NCBI GenBank assembly: GCA_028695965.1
Contig: JAQVHZ010000010.1
Location: forward strand, 9,442-53,246
Reading direction: 5' to 3'
DNA: 43,805 nucleotides
Origin: Thermoguttaceae bacterium
GTDB lineage: Bacteria > Planctomycetota > Planctomycetia > Pirellulales > Thermoguttaceae
This document shows positions 1 to 9,093 of the stretch, piece after piece. A model generated the notes under the pieces. It was not told where the DNA came from, ran no database searches, and saw nothing but the letters and a program-made list of their open reading frames with translations. Position 1 is the first letter of the stretch; each line of letters begins with the position of its first letter. The position numbers and the translations under genes are program-made.

Positions 1-157
1 CGCGGCTTACCGACTCTTATGGCGTCGCTAATACGGTCAAAGGACCGAAGCGCCGCGCAGAATTGGCGCCGCGCGCGTTCTACCTCTTCCAAGGCGCGGG
101 TCCGTATTTGTTCGGTCCCTTTGTGCCCGGCCAGCAAAGAACCACGATAAATCCTAT
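1..157. other. Window edge, no assignable gene
   Basis: No gene can be supported here. A plus-strand frame is open from the window edge, but it runs on into the antisense of the DUF805 gene and shows no family signature. It could be the 3' tail of a gene lying outside the window or simply the space downstream of the DUF805 gene. Confidence 0.3.
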
Positions 158-778
158 TCAAAGCACCCAAATTACATATTGTAATCCGACGTACAGCACA
201 AGGCTGACGCTCATGGGACTTAAAAGGCCATCCTCCAGTCTGGAAGTCAGGAGAAAAGTTCGAATGTGTTTCACGATGACGACGGCTGCGTAGAGCCACA
301 AAAAAATCCAGCTGGAGAGCCCGACGTCGTGGGCCCGCCGCACAGCCGCGCCGAGCGTCGGCAAAATGAAAAGGAGGAAATAAAGAAAGAACAGGAAGGC
401 AAAGAGCGTACCGGTCAGAAACATGAGCGGAACGCTCGCCACAAAGAGGCTAACCCAGAAAATGAATAGCCACAGAGAGAACTGCCAAAATTCTGAGCGG
501 CTCGCTCGGCCGCGGAAATTGCAGTACTTCTCCACCAGGCAGATCCGTAGCGCGCGGGTAAAGCCCGGGACTTCCGGCGCGTCAGAGTCGTCGACCGAGT
601 CGCCGACCGAGACGCCGACGACTTGGCTCTGCGAGCCGATCGCGTACGGGTTGTCGGGGACGTCGGCGTCGACCTGGCCGTCAACTTGGGCGTCGACTTG
701 GTCGTCGACCTGGGCGCCGCAATGGGCGCAGAAGCGGCTGTCGACAAGGTCGCTTCCGCATTGGGGGCAGCAGGGCAT
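158..778 (-). CDS. DUF805 membrane protein with N-terminal zinc ribbon
   Basis: Probable inner-membrane protein of unknown function, 206 residues. Residues 4-20 form a zinc ribbon (C4-x2-C7 and C17-x2-C20). An acidic linker with repeated QVDA/QVDG units follows (about 24-40). From about residue 75 the sequence matches the DUF805 (YhaH-like) family: several hydrophobic helices between about 100 and 165 and the family signature RRAHDVGLS, comparable to RRLHDIG in relatives. Zinc ribbon plus DUF805 is a common arrangement. The start is supported by an AGGAG-type ribosome site (783-787) just upstream of the ATG. It is monocistronic and divergent from the GH13 gene. The family call is firm from the motif; no biochemical role is known to me. 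Confidence 0.85.
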   Translation of the reverse strand: MPCCPQCGSDLVDSRFCAHCGAQVDDQVDAQVDGQVDADVPDNPYAIGSQSQVVGVSVGDSVDDSDAPEVPGFTRALRICLVEKYCNFRGRASRSEFWQFSLWLFIFWVSLFVASVPLMFLTGTLFAFLFFLYFLLFILPTLGAAVRRAHDVGLSSWIFLWLYAAVVIVKHIRTFLLTSRLEDGLLSPMSVSLVLYVGLQYVIWVL

Positions 779-875
779 CGTTGTCTCCTAGGATAGGCGC
801 GTTTATGAATAAAGCGTCAACGCGGGGAGTTTCACGCGCAGGTCGCTGACGTCGAAAACTCCTTAGCAGTCGTTG

Positions 876-904
876 ATACTACCAAAGAAGAGGAGCAAAA
901 TCAA
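876..904 (-). promoter_or_regulatory. Probable sigma70 promoter for the DUF805 gene
   Basis: On the minus strand TTGATT (899-904) and TAGTAT (876-881) are separated by 17 bp, about 100 bp upstream of the DUF805 start codon. The match is moderate. A 7-bp inverted repeat (GGAGTTT/AAACTCC) lies in the predicted leader. Confidence 0.45.
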
Positions 905-1223
905 GTTTTTCACGGTGGGAAAAGGAAAAAATCTAGAATATTTGCCAGCCGGTTCAGTGATAATCTGGATTTTCGGAACAAATAGACGAGGGCGCCGAGC
1001 GACACGCCGGTTCCTCGCTAGGATACGACCCCCTTTATTCTAACCAGGTCTCTCGACAATTTCAACATTTTTCAGCGAACTTTCTCAAAATTCCGAGGAC
1101 TTTTGGGGCTCCTTAGGAAAAAGTGAAACGCAGGACGGAACCGCCGCGATTCCAACAGGCGCGTCTTTTTCGCCCGGCGTGCCGCGCGCTGTTCGTTCGA
1201 ACCGCTATATTTTGGAAAAAATG

Positions 1224-1252
1224 TTGGCAAAAGTTCGGAAGTCCCGTATAAT
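1224..1252 (+). promoter_or_regulatory. Strong sigma70 promoter for the GH13 gene
   Basis: TTGGCA (1224-1229) and a perfect TATAAT (1247-1252) are spaced by 17 bp, which predicts a start near 1259 and a leader of about 143 nt before the GH13 ATG. The rest of the gap from 779 to 1402 shows no other gene; the short overlapping open frames there lack ribosome sites and family features. Confidence 0.7.
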
Positions 1253-1402
1253 GCATTGGCAGAAGAGCCTAGGCGCGGAAAGATTTTCGCGCGAACCGAC
1301 GCCGACGTCGAGGCTGGCTCGCGTTTGCGAATCTCCTGATCGCGAGATTGGGCTCGATTTGCAGTTTGGGATGAAAGAGAAGAGACGCTCAAGGGTAACG
1401 AG

Positions 1403-2830
1403 ATGAAATACAGCAACTTATTGGTTCCGCTCCTCTTGGTCTGCGCCGCCGCGTCGCAATTTGCGCAGGGGGCTCCCGGGCAGGACGCGCCGCTGAACGA
1501 ACGCGCGGCGCGTCCGACGACCGAAGCGGTCGAACGGGGCGTCGTTTACCAGATCAACCTTCGCGCCTTCACGCCGGAGGGGACGCTTAACGCCGCGCAG
1601 GAGAAGCTCGCGTCGTTGGCGGAATTGGGCGCAACGATCGTCTACCTTTGTCCGATCGCGCTTTCCGACGACGATATGCGCCAGGAATTTTGGTCGCCGC
1701 GTCAGAAACGGTCGGGCATGAACAACCCGCGCAACCCGTACCGGACCAAAGATTATTACGCCGTCGACCCCGAGTACGGAACCGACGCGGATTTGCAGGC
1801 GTTCGTCGACGCCGCGCACGCGCTCGAGATGAAGGTTCTGCTCGATATGGTCTACTTGCACTGCGGGCCCGGCGCCGTCTTCATTGAGAAGCGACCCCAT
1901 TTCGTCAAGCGGGGCGCGTCGGGCGAGATTGTGAACGAAGCGTGGAGCTTCCCCGGGCTCAATTTTGAGTCGGGCGAGCTGCGCGAGTACCTCTGGACGA
2001 ATATGGCGTATTGGGTCTGCCGGTTCGGGGTCGACGGGTACCGGCTCGACGTCGGGGACGGTATTCCGCTCGATTTCTGGGTCGAAGCGCGCCGCCGGCT
2101 CGACGCGATCCGGCCCGGGATTGTGCTCCTTTCGGAAGGCGTCCGCGCCGAAGACCAGCTCGACGCGATGGACCTCGATTTCGGGGTCCCGTTCTACGGC
2201 GCGTTCCGATCCGTCTTGACGGACAAGAAGCCCGCGAGCGAATTTGCCAAGACCTGTCAAGCGGTCGCCGCCGCGCGGCCGCAAGGGGCTCGGTTCGTCC
2301 GCTATTCGGACAATCACGATATCGCCAACGACGATTACGAGACGCGTCGCGAAATAGTCTGGGGCGACGCCGCCAACCGCGCCGTCTTCGTCGCGAATTT
2401 CACGCTCGACGGAACCCCGATGCTCTATAACGGCCAAGAGATCGCCGACGCGAGCCGGCATTCGATCTTCGGGAACCTGCCGATCGACTGGTCGCGCGCC
2501 GAGTCCGACGCCGCCCGCGAACGGTTCGCGTTCCTCCAGAACCTTATCGCGCTGCGCCGAGCTCAGCCCGCGCTCACGGCAGGACCGGCAAGCTGGCTCG
2601 AGCCGACCGCGCCCGAAAAGACGATCGCGTACCTGCGCGGCGGCGCCGACGAGACGATCTATTGCGTCGTCAACTTGAGCGCCGAGCCGACGGAAGAGCG
2701 CTATGCGCTCCCCGAGGAATATTGCGCCACCGAAGTCCTGCTGACCGAAGGGCTTGTCGACGTCGACGACGAGTCGATTCGCGCAGAACTCCCGCCTTTT
2801 GGGTATGCGGTCGTCAAGTTGATTAAATAG
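1403..2830 (+). CDS. Secreted alpha-amylase family (GH13) glycoside hydrolase
   Basis: A 475-residue retaining glycoside hydrolase or transglycosylase of family GH13, acting on alpha-glucans outside the cytoplasm. Residues 1-23 are a signal peptide (KYSN, a hydrophobic core, then AQG before the likely cleavage site). The GH13 regions appear in order: region I with D148 and H153 (DMVYLH); region II GYRLD with nucleophile D216; region III with acid/base E245 (LLSEG); region IV SDNHD with D306. The (beta/alpha)8 barrel covers about 45-385 and a short beta-sandwich-like C-terminal domain ends the protein. All three catalytic acids are present, so it should be active. Substrate specificity (maltodextrin, trehalose, sucrose) cannot be read from this. 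It has its own promoter and is followed by a terminator. Confidence 0.9.
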   Translation: MKYSNLLVPLLLVCAAASQFAQGAPGQDAPLNERAARPTTEAVERGVVYQINLRAFTPEGTLNAAQEKLASLAELGATIVYLCPIALSDDDMRQEFWSPRQKRSGMNNPRNPYRTKDYYAVDPEYGTDADLQAFVDAAHALEMKVLLDMVYLHCGPGAVFIEKRPHFVKRGASGEIVNEAWSFPGLNFESGELREYLWTNMAYWVCRFGVDGYRLDVGDGIPLDFWVEARRRLDAIRPGIVLLSEGVRAEDQLDAMDLDFGVPFYGAFRSVLTDKKPASEFAKTCQAVAAARPQGARFVRYSDNHDIANDDYETRREIVWGDAANRAVFVANFTLDGTPMLYNGQEIADASRHSIFGNLPIDWSRAESDAARERFAFLQNLIALRRAQPALTAGPASWLEPTAPEKTIAYLRGGADETIYCVVNLSAEPTEERYALPEEYCATEVLLTEGLVDVDDESIRAELPPFGYAVVKLIK

Positions 2831-2869
2831 CCGAAAAAGTCATAACGCTGCATGATAAACGACGCCAAG

Positions 2870-2899
2870 GGCGGCTCCGCGCGAGCCGCCGTTCTTTTG
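2870..2899 (+). terminator. Intrinsic terminator between the GH13 and Hsp70-like genes
   Basis: A perfect 8-bp stem GGCGGCTC (2870-2877) / GAGCCGCC (2883-2890) with a 5-nt loop is followed by GTTCTTTTG. It ends about 20 nt before the Hsp70-like start, leaving no room for a promoter after it. The Hsp70-like gene is therefore probably expressed by read-through or from a promoter inside the GH13 gene. Confidence 0.7.
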
Positions 2900-2919
2900 C
2901 TTCCAGCTAGAAATATCTT

Positions 2920-5900
2920 ATGAGCGCCAGAGAAGAATCTTCGCAAGTTCGTTACGTCGTCGGGATCGACTTGGGCACGACCAATTGCGCCGCGTCCTAC
3001 GTCGACCTGGAAGAAACGGCGCGGGTCGGCGGATCCGTCTTTCCGAAATCGTTCCTCATCCCGCAGGCCGTCGCGCCGAATATCCTCGAAGAGCGCGACG
3101 TCTTGCCCTCCTTTTTCGCAAGGATGAACGACGCCGCCCCAATGAACTGGGACGAGCGCGAAAAACGGCGCGATTTCTCCCTGAAAGGGCGCGGCGCAAC
3201 GAACCCAAAAGACGGCAAATTCGGGACCGTCGGGACGTTGGCGCGGGACTACGGAACGACCGAGCATGACTCGTACGTCTCGTCCGCAAAGTCGTGGCTC
3301 TGTCACGACCGAGTCGACCGGACCGCGCCGATCCTGCCGTGGAACGCCGCGAGCGGCTCCGGCGACGCCGACGAACTGCGGAAAAAATGGTCGCCCGTCG
3401 AGATCAGCTCCTTCTACCTGGCGCATATTCGCGCCGCGTGGAACGACGCGCGGCCCGACTATCCGCTCGAAACGCAAGACGTCGTCCTGACGATCCCCGC
3501 GTCGTTCGACGAAACGGCGCGGACCCTGACCCTCGACGCCGCGAAGCTCGCCGGACTGCCCCGGGTTGCGCTCGTCGAGGAGCCGCAGGCGGCGTTCTAC
3601 TCGTGGCTCGCGCGGCATGAAAAAGACTGGACGAACTACGTCCAACCGAGCCAAAAGATCCTCGTCTGCGACTTCGGCGGCGGCACGACCGACTTCGCGC
3701 TCATCTACGCGCTGAAGCGCGACGACCGAGCGCCCGAGGACTCCGGCGCGGCAAGCGTGAAGTTCTACCGGGTCGCCGTCGGCGATCACCTCGTCCTTGG
3801 GGGCGACAATCTCGACTTGGCGCTCTATCAGTACCTTGAAGCGAAGATTTTGGAGAAACGGTCTGGCGCGCTGTCGGCGCGAGAACGCGCCTTGCTCCTG
3901 AAAGAGGCGCGGGACGCCAAAGAGTATTTTCTGGGCGAGCAGGGCGCCGAGCAGAAACGCCGGTTCGTCCTGCCGGGCTCCGGCTCGAAGCTCGTGAGCG
4001 GGGGCGTCGCCGTCGAGCTCGACCGCGCCGACGTCGAAAAGTTGCTCGTCGACGGGTTCTTTCCGGAAGTCGAGAAGTCGAGCGTCCCCGAGCGGCGCCG
4101 GACCGGCTTGCGCGAAGTCGCGCTGCCCTACGCGTCCGACCCCGCCGTTACGAAATATCTTGCGTATTTCCTCGCGACGCACAAGAACGCGGGCCGCGAC
4201 CTCGAACGCGCGGGCGCGCTCGGCGGGCTCAGTCATGCGAGCGCGTCCGACGACGCCCCGGACGTCGACGTCGTCCTCTTCAACGGGGGCGCGTTTGAAT
4301 CGCCGAAATTACGGGCTAGGATCAGCGAATTAATCGCATCCTGGCAGAACGGGGTTCAGCCGGTCGTCCTGCAGAACGAGAATCTTTACCTTGCGGTCGC
4401 GCGCGGCGCGGCGTACTACGGGCTGGCGCTGCGCGGGCTCGGCTCGCGGATCGGCGCGTCGCTGGCGCGGACCTACTACGTCGGCGTCGACTTGAACGCG
4501 GGGGGCGCCGAGACGCCGAAAGCGGTCTGTCTCTTGCCCGCGCAATGCGAGCCGGGTGACGAGATCGTCTTGGAGCGAACCTTCGAACTTGCGGTCGACC
4601 GGCCCGTCGCGTTTCCGATCTTCGTCTCGTCCGTCCGAATGACCGACGCGCCCGGCGACTTGGTCGAGATCGATCCGAACGAAACGCGCGAACTGGCTCC
4701 CATTCGAACCGCGCTTAAAACCAGGTCCCGGACGAAGAAAGACGCCGGCGTCATCCGCGCGAAACTGGTCGCCAGACCGACCGAAATCGGAACGATCGAG
4801 CTCTTCCTGCAAGAGGTCCTCCCGGACGACGCCGACCCAAAGACCCGCGCGTCGCGGTGGACGCTCCAGTTCGACGCGCGAGGAGGAACGCAGTCGGACT
4901 GGGAGGCGGGCGAGAGCGTCGGGGAAGAGGAGGGCGTCGTCGACGAATCGCTCGTCGAGTCGGGCAAGAGCGTCTTGCGCGCCGCCTTTGCGCCGGACGC
5001 CGAGCTCGGCGGGCTCGAACGGGTCAAGCCGCGCGACCTCTTTCGTAAAATTACCGAAGCGCTCGGAACCTCCCGGAACGAGATCCCGATCACGACGCTG
5101 CGCCGACTCGCCGAGGCGACCCTCGAGCTTGCGCGCGGACGCAAGAGTTCGTCCGCGGTCGAGGCGCGTTGGCTGAACTGGCTCGGCTTTGCGCTGAGGC
5201 CCGGCTTCGGCGCCGCAGCCGACGATTGGCGCGTCGAGCAGGCGTGGAAGACGGTCGGCGGACAGCTCGAGTGGAACACGCCCGAGAGCCGCGCGCAGTA
5301 CTGGATCCTGTGGCGCCGAGTCGCGTCCGGACTGACGGCGGGGCGTCAGCAGACGTTGGCGGAGCCGGTCCTGTCGAGCGCGCGCGACCTGCGGCGTCTG
5401 CTCGTCGACGGGCGCGGCAAAGGGCCCGACCTCGACTTGGCGTCCCAAGAAGGCGTGGAGATCTGGCGCTTGCTCGGCGCCTTGGAGCTCTTGCCGCTCG
5501 ACGTCAAAGAGGAGATCGGCGATATTATCGTCGACGTCGCTCCGAAAAAGAAGATGCGGTCGGCGCGCGACGCGCTCGTCTGGGCGCTCGGCAGGATCGG
5601 AGCAAGGGTCATGTTCCACGCGTCGCTCGACCGGGTCGTCCCGCCAAGCGCGGCGCGGCGTTGGGCCGACTGGCTCCTGGGCGAGCTGGCGCGTCAGGAG
5701 ACTGCGCCGACCCATACGGACTTTTTCGCGCTCGCGCAGCTCACGCGGCTTGCCGACGATCCCGGCTTCGACGTCGACGCGAAGACTCGGGATAGAGTCG
5801 AGGCGTTTCTCGCGAAACACGACGCCGAGGAGTCGACCCTTGCCGCGCTCGAACGGCACGGGAAACTGGTCGACGACGCCACCAAGGCGATTTTCGGCGA

Positions 5901-5931
5901 GACGCTGCCCTTGGGCTTGCGCTGGGAATGA
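2920..5931 (+). CDS. Large Hsp70-family (DnaK-like) ATPase
   Basis: A 1003-residue Hsp70-like protein, much longer than DnaK (about 640). The actin-fold ATPase signatures are intact: phosphate-1 loop GIDLGTTN (15-22), a VLTIPASFDETAR segment (about 188-200), phosphate-2 loop DFGGGTTD starting at D251, and an adenosine motif VVLFNGG ending at G457. The roughly 500 residues after the ATPase core do not look like a DnaK substrate domain. They resemble the uncharacterised C-terminal half of the large bacterial Hsp70-like proteins that often occur as paralogue pairs. No second paralogue, DnaJ or GrpE is nearby. No strong ribosome site precedes the ATG; this start places the phosphate-1 loop at the usual distance from the N-terminus. 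Cytoplasmic; client unknown. Confidence 0.85.
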   Translation: MSAREESSQVRYVVGIDLGTTNCAASYVDLEETARVGGSVFPKSFLIPQAVAPNILEERDVLPSFFARMNDAAPMNWDEREKRRDFSLKGRGATNPKDGKFGTVGTLARDYGTTEHDSYVSSAKSWLCHDRVDRTAPILPWNAASGSGDADELRKKWSPVEISSFYLAHIRAAWNDARPDYPLETQDVVLTIPASFDETARTLTLDAAKLAGLPRVALVEEPQAAFYSWLARHEKDWTNYVQPSQKILVCDFGGGTTDFALIYALKRDDRAPEDSGAASVKFYRVAVGDHLVLGGDNLDLALYQYLEAKILEKRSGALSARERALLLKEARDAKEYFLGEQGAEQKRRFVLPGSGSKLVSGGVAVELDRADVEKLLVDGFFPEVEKSSVPERRRTGLREVALPYASDPAVTKYLAYFLATHKNAGRDLERAGALGGLSHASASDDAPDVDVVLFNGGAFESPKLRARISELIASWQNGVQPVVLQNENLYLAVARGAAYYGLALRGLGSRIGASLARTYYVGVDLNAGGAETPKAVCLLPAQCEPGDEIVLERTFELAVDRPVAFPIFVSSVRMTDAPGDLVEIDPNETRELAPIRTALKTRSRTKKDAGVIRAKLVARPTEIGTIELFLQEVLPDDADPKTRASRWTLQFDARGGTQSDWEAGESVGEEEGVVDESLVESGKSVLRAAFAPDAELGGLERVKPRDLFRKITEALGTSRNEIPITTLRRLAEATLELARGRKSSSAVEARWLNWLGFALRPGFGAAADDWRVEQAWKTVGGQLEWNTPESRAQYWILWRRVASGLTAGRQQTLAEPVLSSARDLRRLLVDGRGKGPDLDLASQEGVEIWRLLGALELLPLDVKEEIGDIIVDVAPKKKMRSARDALVWALGRIGARVMFHASLDRVVPPSAARRWADWLLGELARQETAPTHTDFFALAQLTRLADDPGFDVDAKTRDRVEAFLAKHDAEESTLAALERHGKLVDDATKAIFGETLPLGLRWE

Positions 5932-5948
5932 AATCGCGCCGCAAGGGG

Positions 5949-5977
5949 TTGGAAGACGCCGTCTCGGTTGGTATAAT
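5949..5977 (+). promoter_or_regulatory. Sigma70 promoter for the exported Gfo/Idh/MocA gene
   Basis: TTGGAA (5949-5954) and a perfect TATAAT (5972-5977) with 17-bp spacing, starting just after the stop of the Hsp70-like gene. Predicted start near 5984. A GGAG ribosome site (6028-6031) lies 8 nt before the ATG at 6040. Confidence 0.7.
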
Positions 5978-6039
5978 GGAGCGCGTCCATACCGGACGAT
6001 AATGAGAAGGATACTTTAATTCATAATGGAGCAATAAGG

Positions 6040-7263
6040 ATGAAACGAACTTTTGCCGCTATGCTGGCCGCTTGCGTCGCCTTTGCGTGCGCGACCGCTT
6101 TTGCCGAAGACGGACCTTTTCGGCTTGGCGTGATCGGCGCGACCACCTCGCACGTGCCCGCCTTTGTCAAGACGATCAACAACCCGGACGGCGCGGAGAT
6201 CTTCCAGAAATTTGAAGTGACGGCGGTCTATCCTGGAGGCACGCCCGACAACCTCGACAGCTGGGATCGGGTCGTCGGCTACACGCAGCAGTGCGCCGAC
6301 GCCGGCTTGAAGGTCTATTCGACGATCGAAGAGATGCTGCCAGAAATCGACGGGGTCCTGCTCGAAAGCGTCGACGGCCGCCTGCATCTGGAACAGGCCA
6401 AGCCGGTCATTGCCGCTAAGAAGCCGCTCTTCATCGACAAGCCGATGGGAGGCTCGCTGAAAGACGTGCTCGAGATCTTCCAGCTCGCCAAAGAGGCGGG
6501 CGTTCCGGTCTTTTCGTCCTCGTCGCTCCGATATGTGAAAGCGTACCAGCAGATGCGCAACGACAGCCCGATCGGCGAAATTCTCGGCGCCGACGCCACG
6601 AGCCCGTGCTCGCTGAACGCCAAGCACCCGTCGCTCTATTGGTACGGCGTTCACGGGGTCGAGTCGCTCTTTACCGTCATGGGTCCCGACTGCCTGACCG
6701 TCTCGCGTACGAACACGCCGGACGCGGACTTTGTGGTCGGCGTCTGGGAAGGCAAGAAGATCGGCACGTTCCGAGGGATTCGCCGAGGCGCCGCGCCCTA
6801 CAGCTGCAAAGTCTTTGGCGCAAAAGGCGTTGAGAACGTCGGTAATTACGAAGGCTACGAGCCGCTGCTCGTCGAAATCTGCAAATTCTTCGAGACGGGG
6901 ATCGCGCCCGTCGACGAAAAAGAGACGATCAATATCTTCGCCTTCATGACCGCCGCCGACGTCAGCCGACGTGAAAAAGGCAAGACCGTCGCGCTCGCCG
7001 ACGTCATTAAAGCCGCACAAGAAGAGACACGGCTTACCGTTACCGTTACCGCGACCGCCGACGGCAAGTTCCTCTGGAACGACGCCGACAACGAACAAAC
7101 GTTCGAAGAATTCAGCGAACTGCGCGCCGCCGTCGAAGCCGAGCTCGAAAACTACGACGTCGTGAGATTCATCTTCGACAACCGCGTCGGCATGCCCATC
7201 GACTCGGTCTACAAAGCGCTCGACGCCCTCGAAGACGCAGTCCTCGCCAACTACCTCTACTAA
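6040..7263 (+). CDS. Exported Gfo/Idh/MocA-family oxidoreductase
   Basis: A 407-residue NAD(P)-dependent oxidoreductase-like protein. Residues 1-22 form a signal peptide (MKRTF, hydrophobic core, ATAFA before the cleavage site), so it is predicted to act outside the cytoplasm. The Rossmann start RLGVIGATTSH (about 27-37) follows, then the family segment FIDKPMGGS corresponding to the EKP loop (Glu replaced by Asp, Lys kept), and a conserved YGVHGVE in the C-terminal half. Export of Gfo/Idh/MocA proteins is frequent in Planctomycetota and related groups; how the cofactor is supplied there is usually unknown. It is transcribed alone from its own promoter and ends at a strong terminator. The substrate, presumably a sugar or sugar acid, cannot be deduced. 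Confidence 0.85.
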   Translation: MKRTFAAMLAACVAFACATAFAEDGPFRLGVIGATTSHVPAFVKTINNPDGAEIFQKFEVTAVYPGGTPDNLDSWDRVVGYTQQCADAGLKVYSTIEEMLPEIDGVLLESVDGRLHLEQAKPVIAAKKPLFIDKPMGGSLKDVLEIFQLAKEAGVPVFSSSSLRYVKAYQQMRNDSPIGEILGADATSPCSLNAKHPSLYWYGVHGVESLFTVMGPDCLTVSRTNTPDADFVVGVWEGKKIGTFRGIRRGAAPYSCKVFGAKGVENVGNYEGYEPLLVEICKFFETGIAPVDEKETINIFAFMTAADVSRREKGKTVALADVIKAAQEETRLTVTVTATADGKFLWNDADNEQTFEEFSELRAAVEAELENYDVVRFIFDNRVGMPIDSVYKALDALEDAVLANYLY

Positions 7264-7298
7264 CCCGCCCGTCAAGGTCCCCAGCCTGACCCAAACAG

Positions 7299-7355
7299 AG
7301 CAGAATTCCGCCGATTTACGCGGAATGGTCAATTTCGGCGGAATTCTGCTTTTGC
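7299..7355 (+). terminator. Strong intrinsic terminator after the Gfo/Idh/MocA gene
   Basis: A perfect 16-bp inverted repeat, arms 7299-7314 (begins AGCAGAATTCC) and 7335-7350 (ends GGAATTCTGCT), with a 20-nt loop and followed by TTTGC. The long perfect stem directly after the stop codon makes termination its likely role. Confidence 0.75.
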
Positions 7356-7448
7356 ATAGAACGGAACGTGTTTTTAGTCAATTCGATCGACGACGAGCGG
7401 CGTTTGTCGTCCGCTTGACCGTCGACCAAATACAAAAGCAATTGCAAC

Positions 7449-7913
7449 ATGATTAAGATATTATTCGTCTGCTACGGCAACATTTGCCGCAGTCCGATGG
7501 CGGAATTTGTGATGAAGAATAAAGTGGAAGCCGCGGGACTCGCCGACAAAATCTACGTCGAATCGGCCGCGACAAGCACGGATCAAATTGGCGAGCCGGT
7601 CTATCCCGACACGCGCGAGATTCTCGCGCGGCATGGAATCGAATGCGTCGGCAAGACGGCGCGCCAGATGACCCGCGCCGATTATGGCAAGTTCGACTAC
7701 CTGATCGGCATGGACTCGCAGAATATTCGAAATATGCATAAAATCGTCGGAAAGGACCCTGAGAATAAAATTCGGCTCCTGCTCGACTTCACTGACAAGC
7801 CGGGCGATATCGACGACCCCTGGTACCACCGCGATTTCGACGCGACTTACGAACTCGTCGACAAAGGCTGCGAGAAGGCGGTCGAGGCGATTAGAAAAAC
7901 TCTGGACGATTGA
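7449..7913 (+). CDS. Low-molecular-weight protein-tyrosine phosphatase
   Basis: A 154-residue cytoplasmic LMW-PTP. The P-loop C8-YGNIC-R14-S15 (CX5RS) carries the nucleophilic cysteine near the N-terminus as in the family, and the general-acid loop DPWY has D123. Length and layout match bacterial Wzb/Ptp proteins, which dephosphorylate tyrosine kinases that control polysaccharide polymerisation and export. It sits directly upstream of capEFG, so a role in regulating surface polysaccharide is a reasonable inference. No bacterial tyrosine kinase (Wzc/CapB) is in the window. No convincing ribosome site or promoter is visible, although the start fits the family. A promoter for capE overlaps its stop codon. 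Confidence 0.9.
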   Translation: MIKILFVCYGNICRSPMAEFVMKNKVEAAGLADKIYVESAATSTDQIGEPVYPDTREILARHGIECVGKTARQMTRADYGKFDYLIGMDSQNIRNMHKIVGKDPENKIRLLLDFTDKPGDIDDPWYHRDFDATYELVDKGCEKAVEAIRKTLDD

Positions 7914-7937
7914 CGGAAGTTGAGAAAAGAGTACAAT
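7910..7937 (+). promoter_or_regulatory. Sigma70 promoter for capEFG
   Basis: TTGACG (7910-7915) and TACAAT (7932-7937) with 16-bp spacing, overlapping the stop codon of the phosphatase gene. Predicted start near 7944, leader about 80 nt to the capE ATG at 8026. Confidence 0.6.
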
Positions 7938-8025
7938 TGCGCGAAGTCGCGTGCGGCGTTTCCGCTTTGGCGACGGAAGTCGTCGCGCGGCTCCTTAACA
8001 GTACGATAGCGAAGGAACAAGAATA

Positions 8026-9072
8026 ATGGGTATTTTTTCGGGCAAAACGTTGCTGATCACCGGCGGCACGGGCTCTTTTGGAAACGCTGTTCTCGATCGT
8101 TTTCTTGAATCCGATATTGGCGAAATTCGCATCTTCTCGCGCGACGAAAAGAAACAGGACGATATGCGCCACCAGTATCAGAGCGTCAGCCCTGAAAAAA
8201 GCGATAAAATTAAGTTCTATATTGGAGACGTTCGCGATTTGCCGAGCATCCGGCCGGCGATGCGCGGGGTCGATTACATCTTTCATGCTGCTGCGCTTAA
8301 GCAGGTCCCTAGCTGCGAATTCTTCCCCCTCGAAGCCGTTAAGACGAACGTCTTCGGTTCCGAAAACGTTCTGACCGCGGCGATCGACGCCGGCGCGCGT
8401 AAGGCGATTTGCCTCTCCACCGATAAAGCGGCGTACCCCGTCAACGCTATGGGCACAAGTAAAGCGATGATGGAAAAAGTCATCGTGGCCAAGAGCCGCA
8501 CCGTCGACCCCGAGGAGACGACGATCTGCTGCACGCGTTACGGCAACGTCATGTGCTCGCGCGGCTCGGTCATTCCGCTCTTCATCGACCAGATCCGTAG
8601 CGGCAAGCCGATCACCGTTACCGACCCGACGATGACCCGATTCATTATGTCGCTTGAAGAAGCGGTCGAACTCGTGCTCTACGCGTTCAGCAACGCGGAG
8701 TCGGGCGATATTATGGTCCAAAAAGCGCCGGCGTGTACGATCGGCGACTTGGCGCAAGCGGTCAAAGAGCTCTTCCACGCCGAGGACCAGGAGACGCGCA
8801 TCATCGGGATTCGACACGGCGAGAAAATGTACGAGACGCTCCTTACTAACGAAGAATGCGCCAACGCGATCGATATGGGCGACTTCTATCGCGTGCCCTG
8901 CGATAAGCGCGGCCTGAACTACGACAAATATTTCAGACAAGGGGACGTCGAACGCAACGTCTTGACCGAATTCAATTCGAGCAATACGAAGCTTCTGAGC
9001 GTCGAAGAAGTGAAAGCCAAGCTGCTCGCGCTGAAGTATATCCGCGACGAAATTGCGTCCTTTGGATTCTGA
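8026..9072 (+). CDS. capE: UDP-GlcNAc 4,6-dehydratase/5-epimerase (CapE/WbjB)
   Basis: A 348-residue extended short-chain dehydrogenase that starts UDP-L-FucNAc synthesis: 4,6-dehydration and C5 epimerisation of UDP-GlcNAc. The NAD-binding motif TGGTGSFG occupies 12-19, followed by the FSRDEKKQDDMR segment typical of the CapE/FlaA1/WbjB group. The catalytic region is T132-D133-K134 with M142 and K146: as in this family, methionine takes the place of the tyrosine of the usual YxxxK motif. First gene of a three-gene operon, with capF 21 nt downstream. The identity of the two following genes makes CapE, rather than an FlaA1/PglF-type enzyme, the best call. Confidence 0.92.
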   Translation: MGIFSGKTLLITGGTGSFGNAVLDRFLESDIGEIRIFSRDEKKQDDMRHQYQSVSPEKSDKIKFYIGDVRDLPSIRPAMRGVDYIFHAAALKQVPSCEFFPLEAVKTNVFGSENVLTAAIDAGARKAICLSTDKAAYPVNAMGTSKAMMEKVIVAKSRTVDPEETTICCTRYGNVMCSRGSVIPLFIDQIRSGKPITVTDPTMTRFIMSLEEAVELVLYAFSNAESGDIMVQKAPACTIGDLAQAVKELFHAEDQETRIIGIRHGEKMYETLLTNEECANAIDMGDFYRVPCDKRGLNYDKYFRQGDVERNVLTEFNSSNTKLLSVEEVKAKLLALKYIRDEIASFGF

Positions 9073-9093
9073 GCAAGGAAAAAGGAGCCGACT

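Noticed and set aside
2701-4236. Minus-strand open frame of 511 codons over the GH13/Hsp70 junction
   Set aside because: It crosses a terminator and two genes with strong motifs and has no domain; antisense shadow.
4330-5859. Minus-strand open frame of 509 codons inside the Hsp70-like gene
   Set aside because: Shadow of the Hsp70-like gene: Arg/Asp-rich, no domain, no ribosome site.
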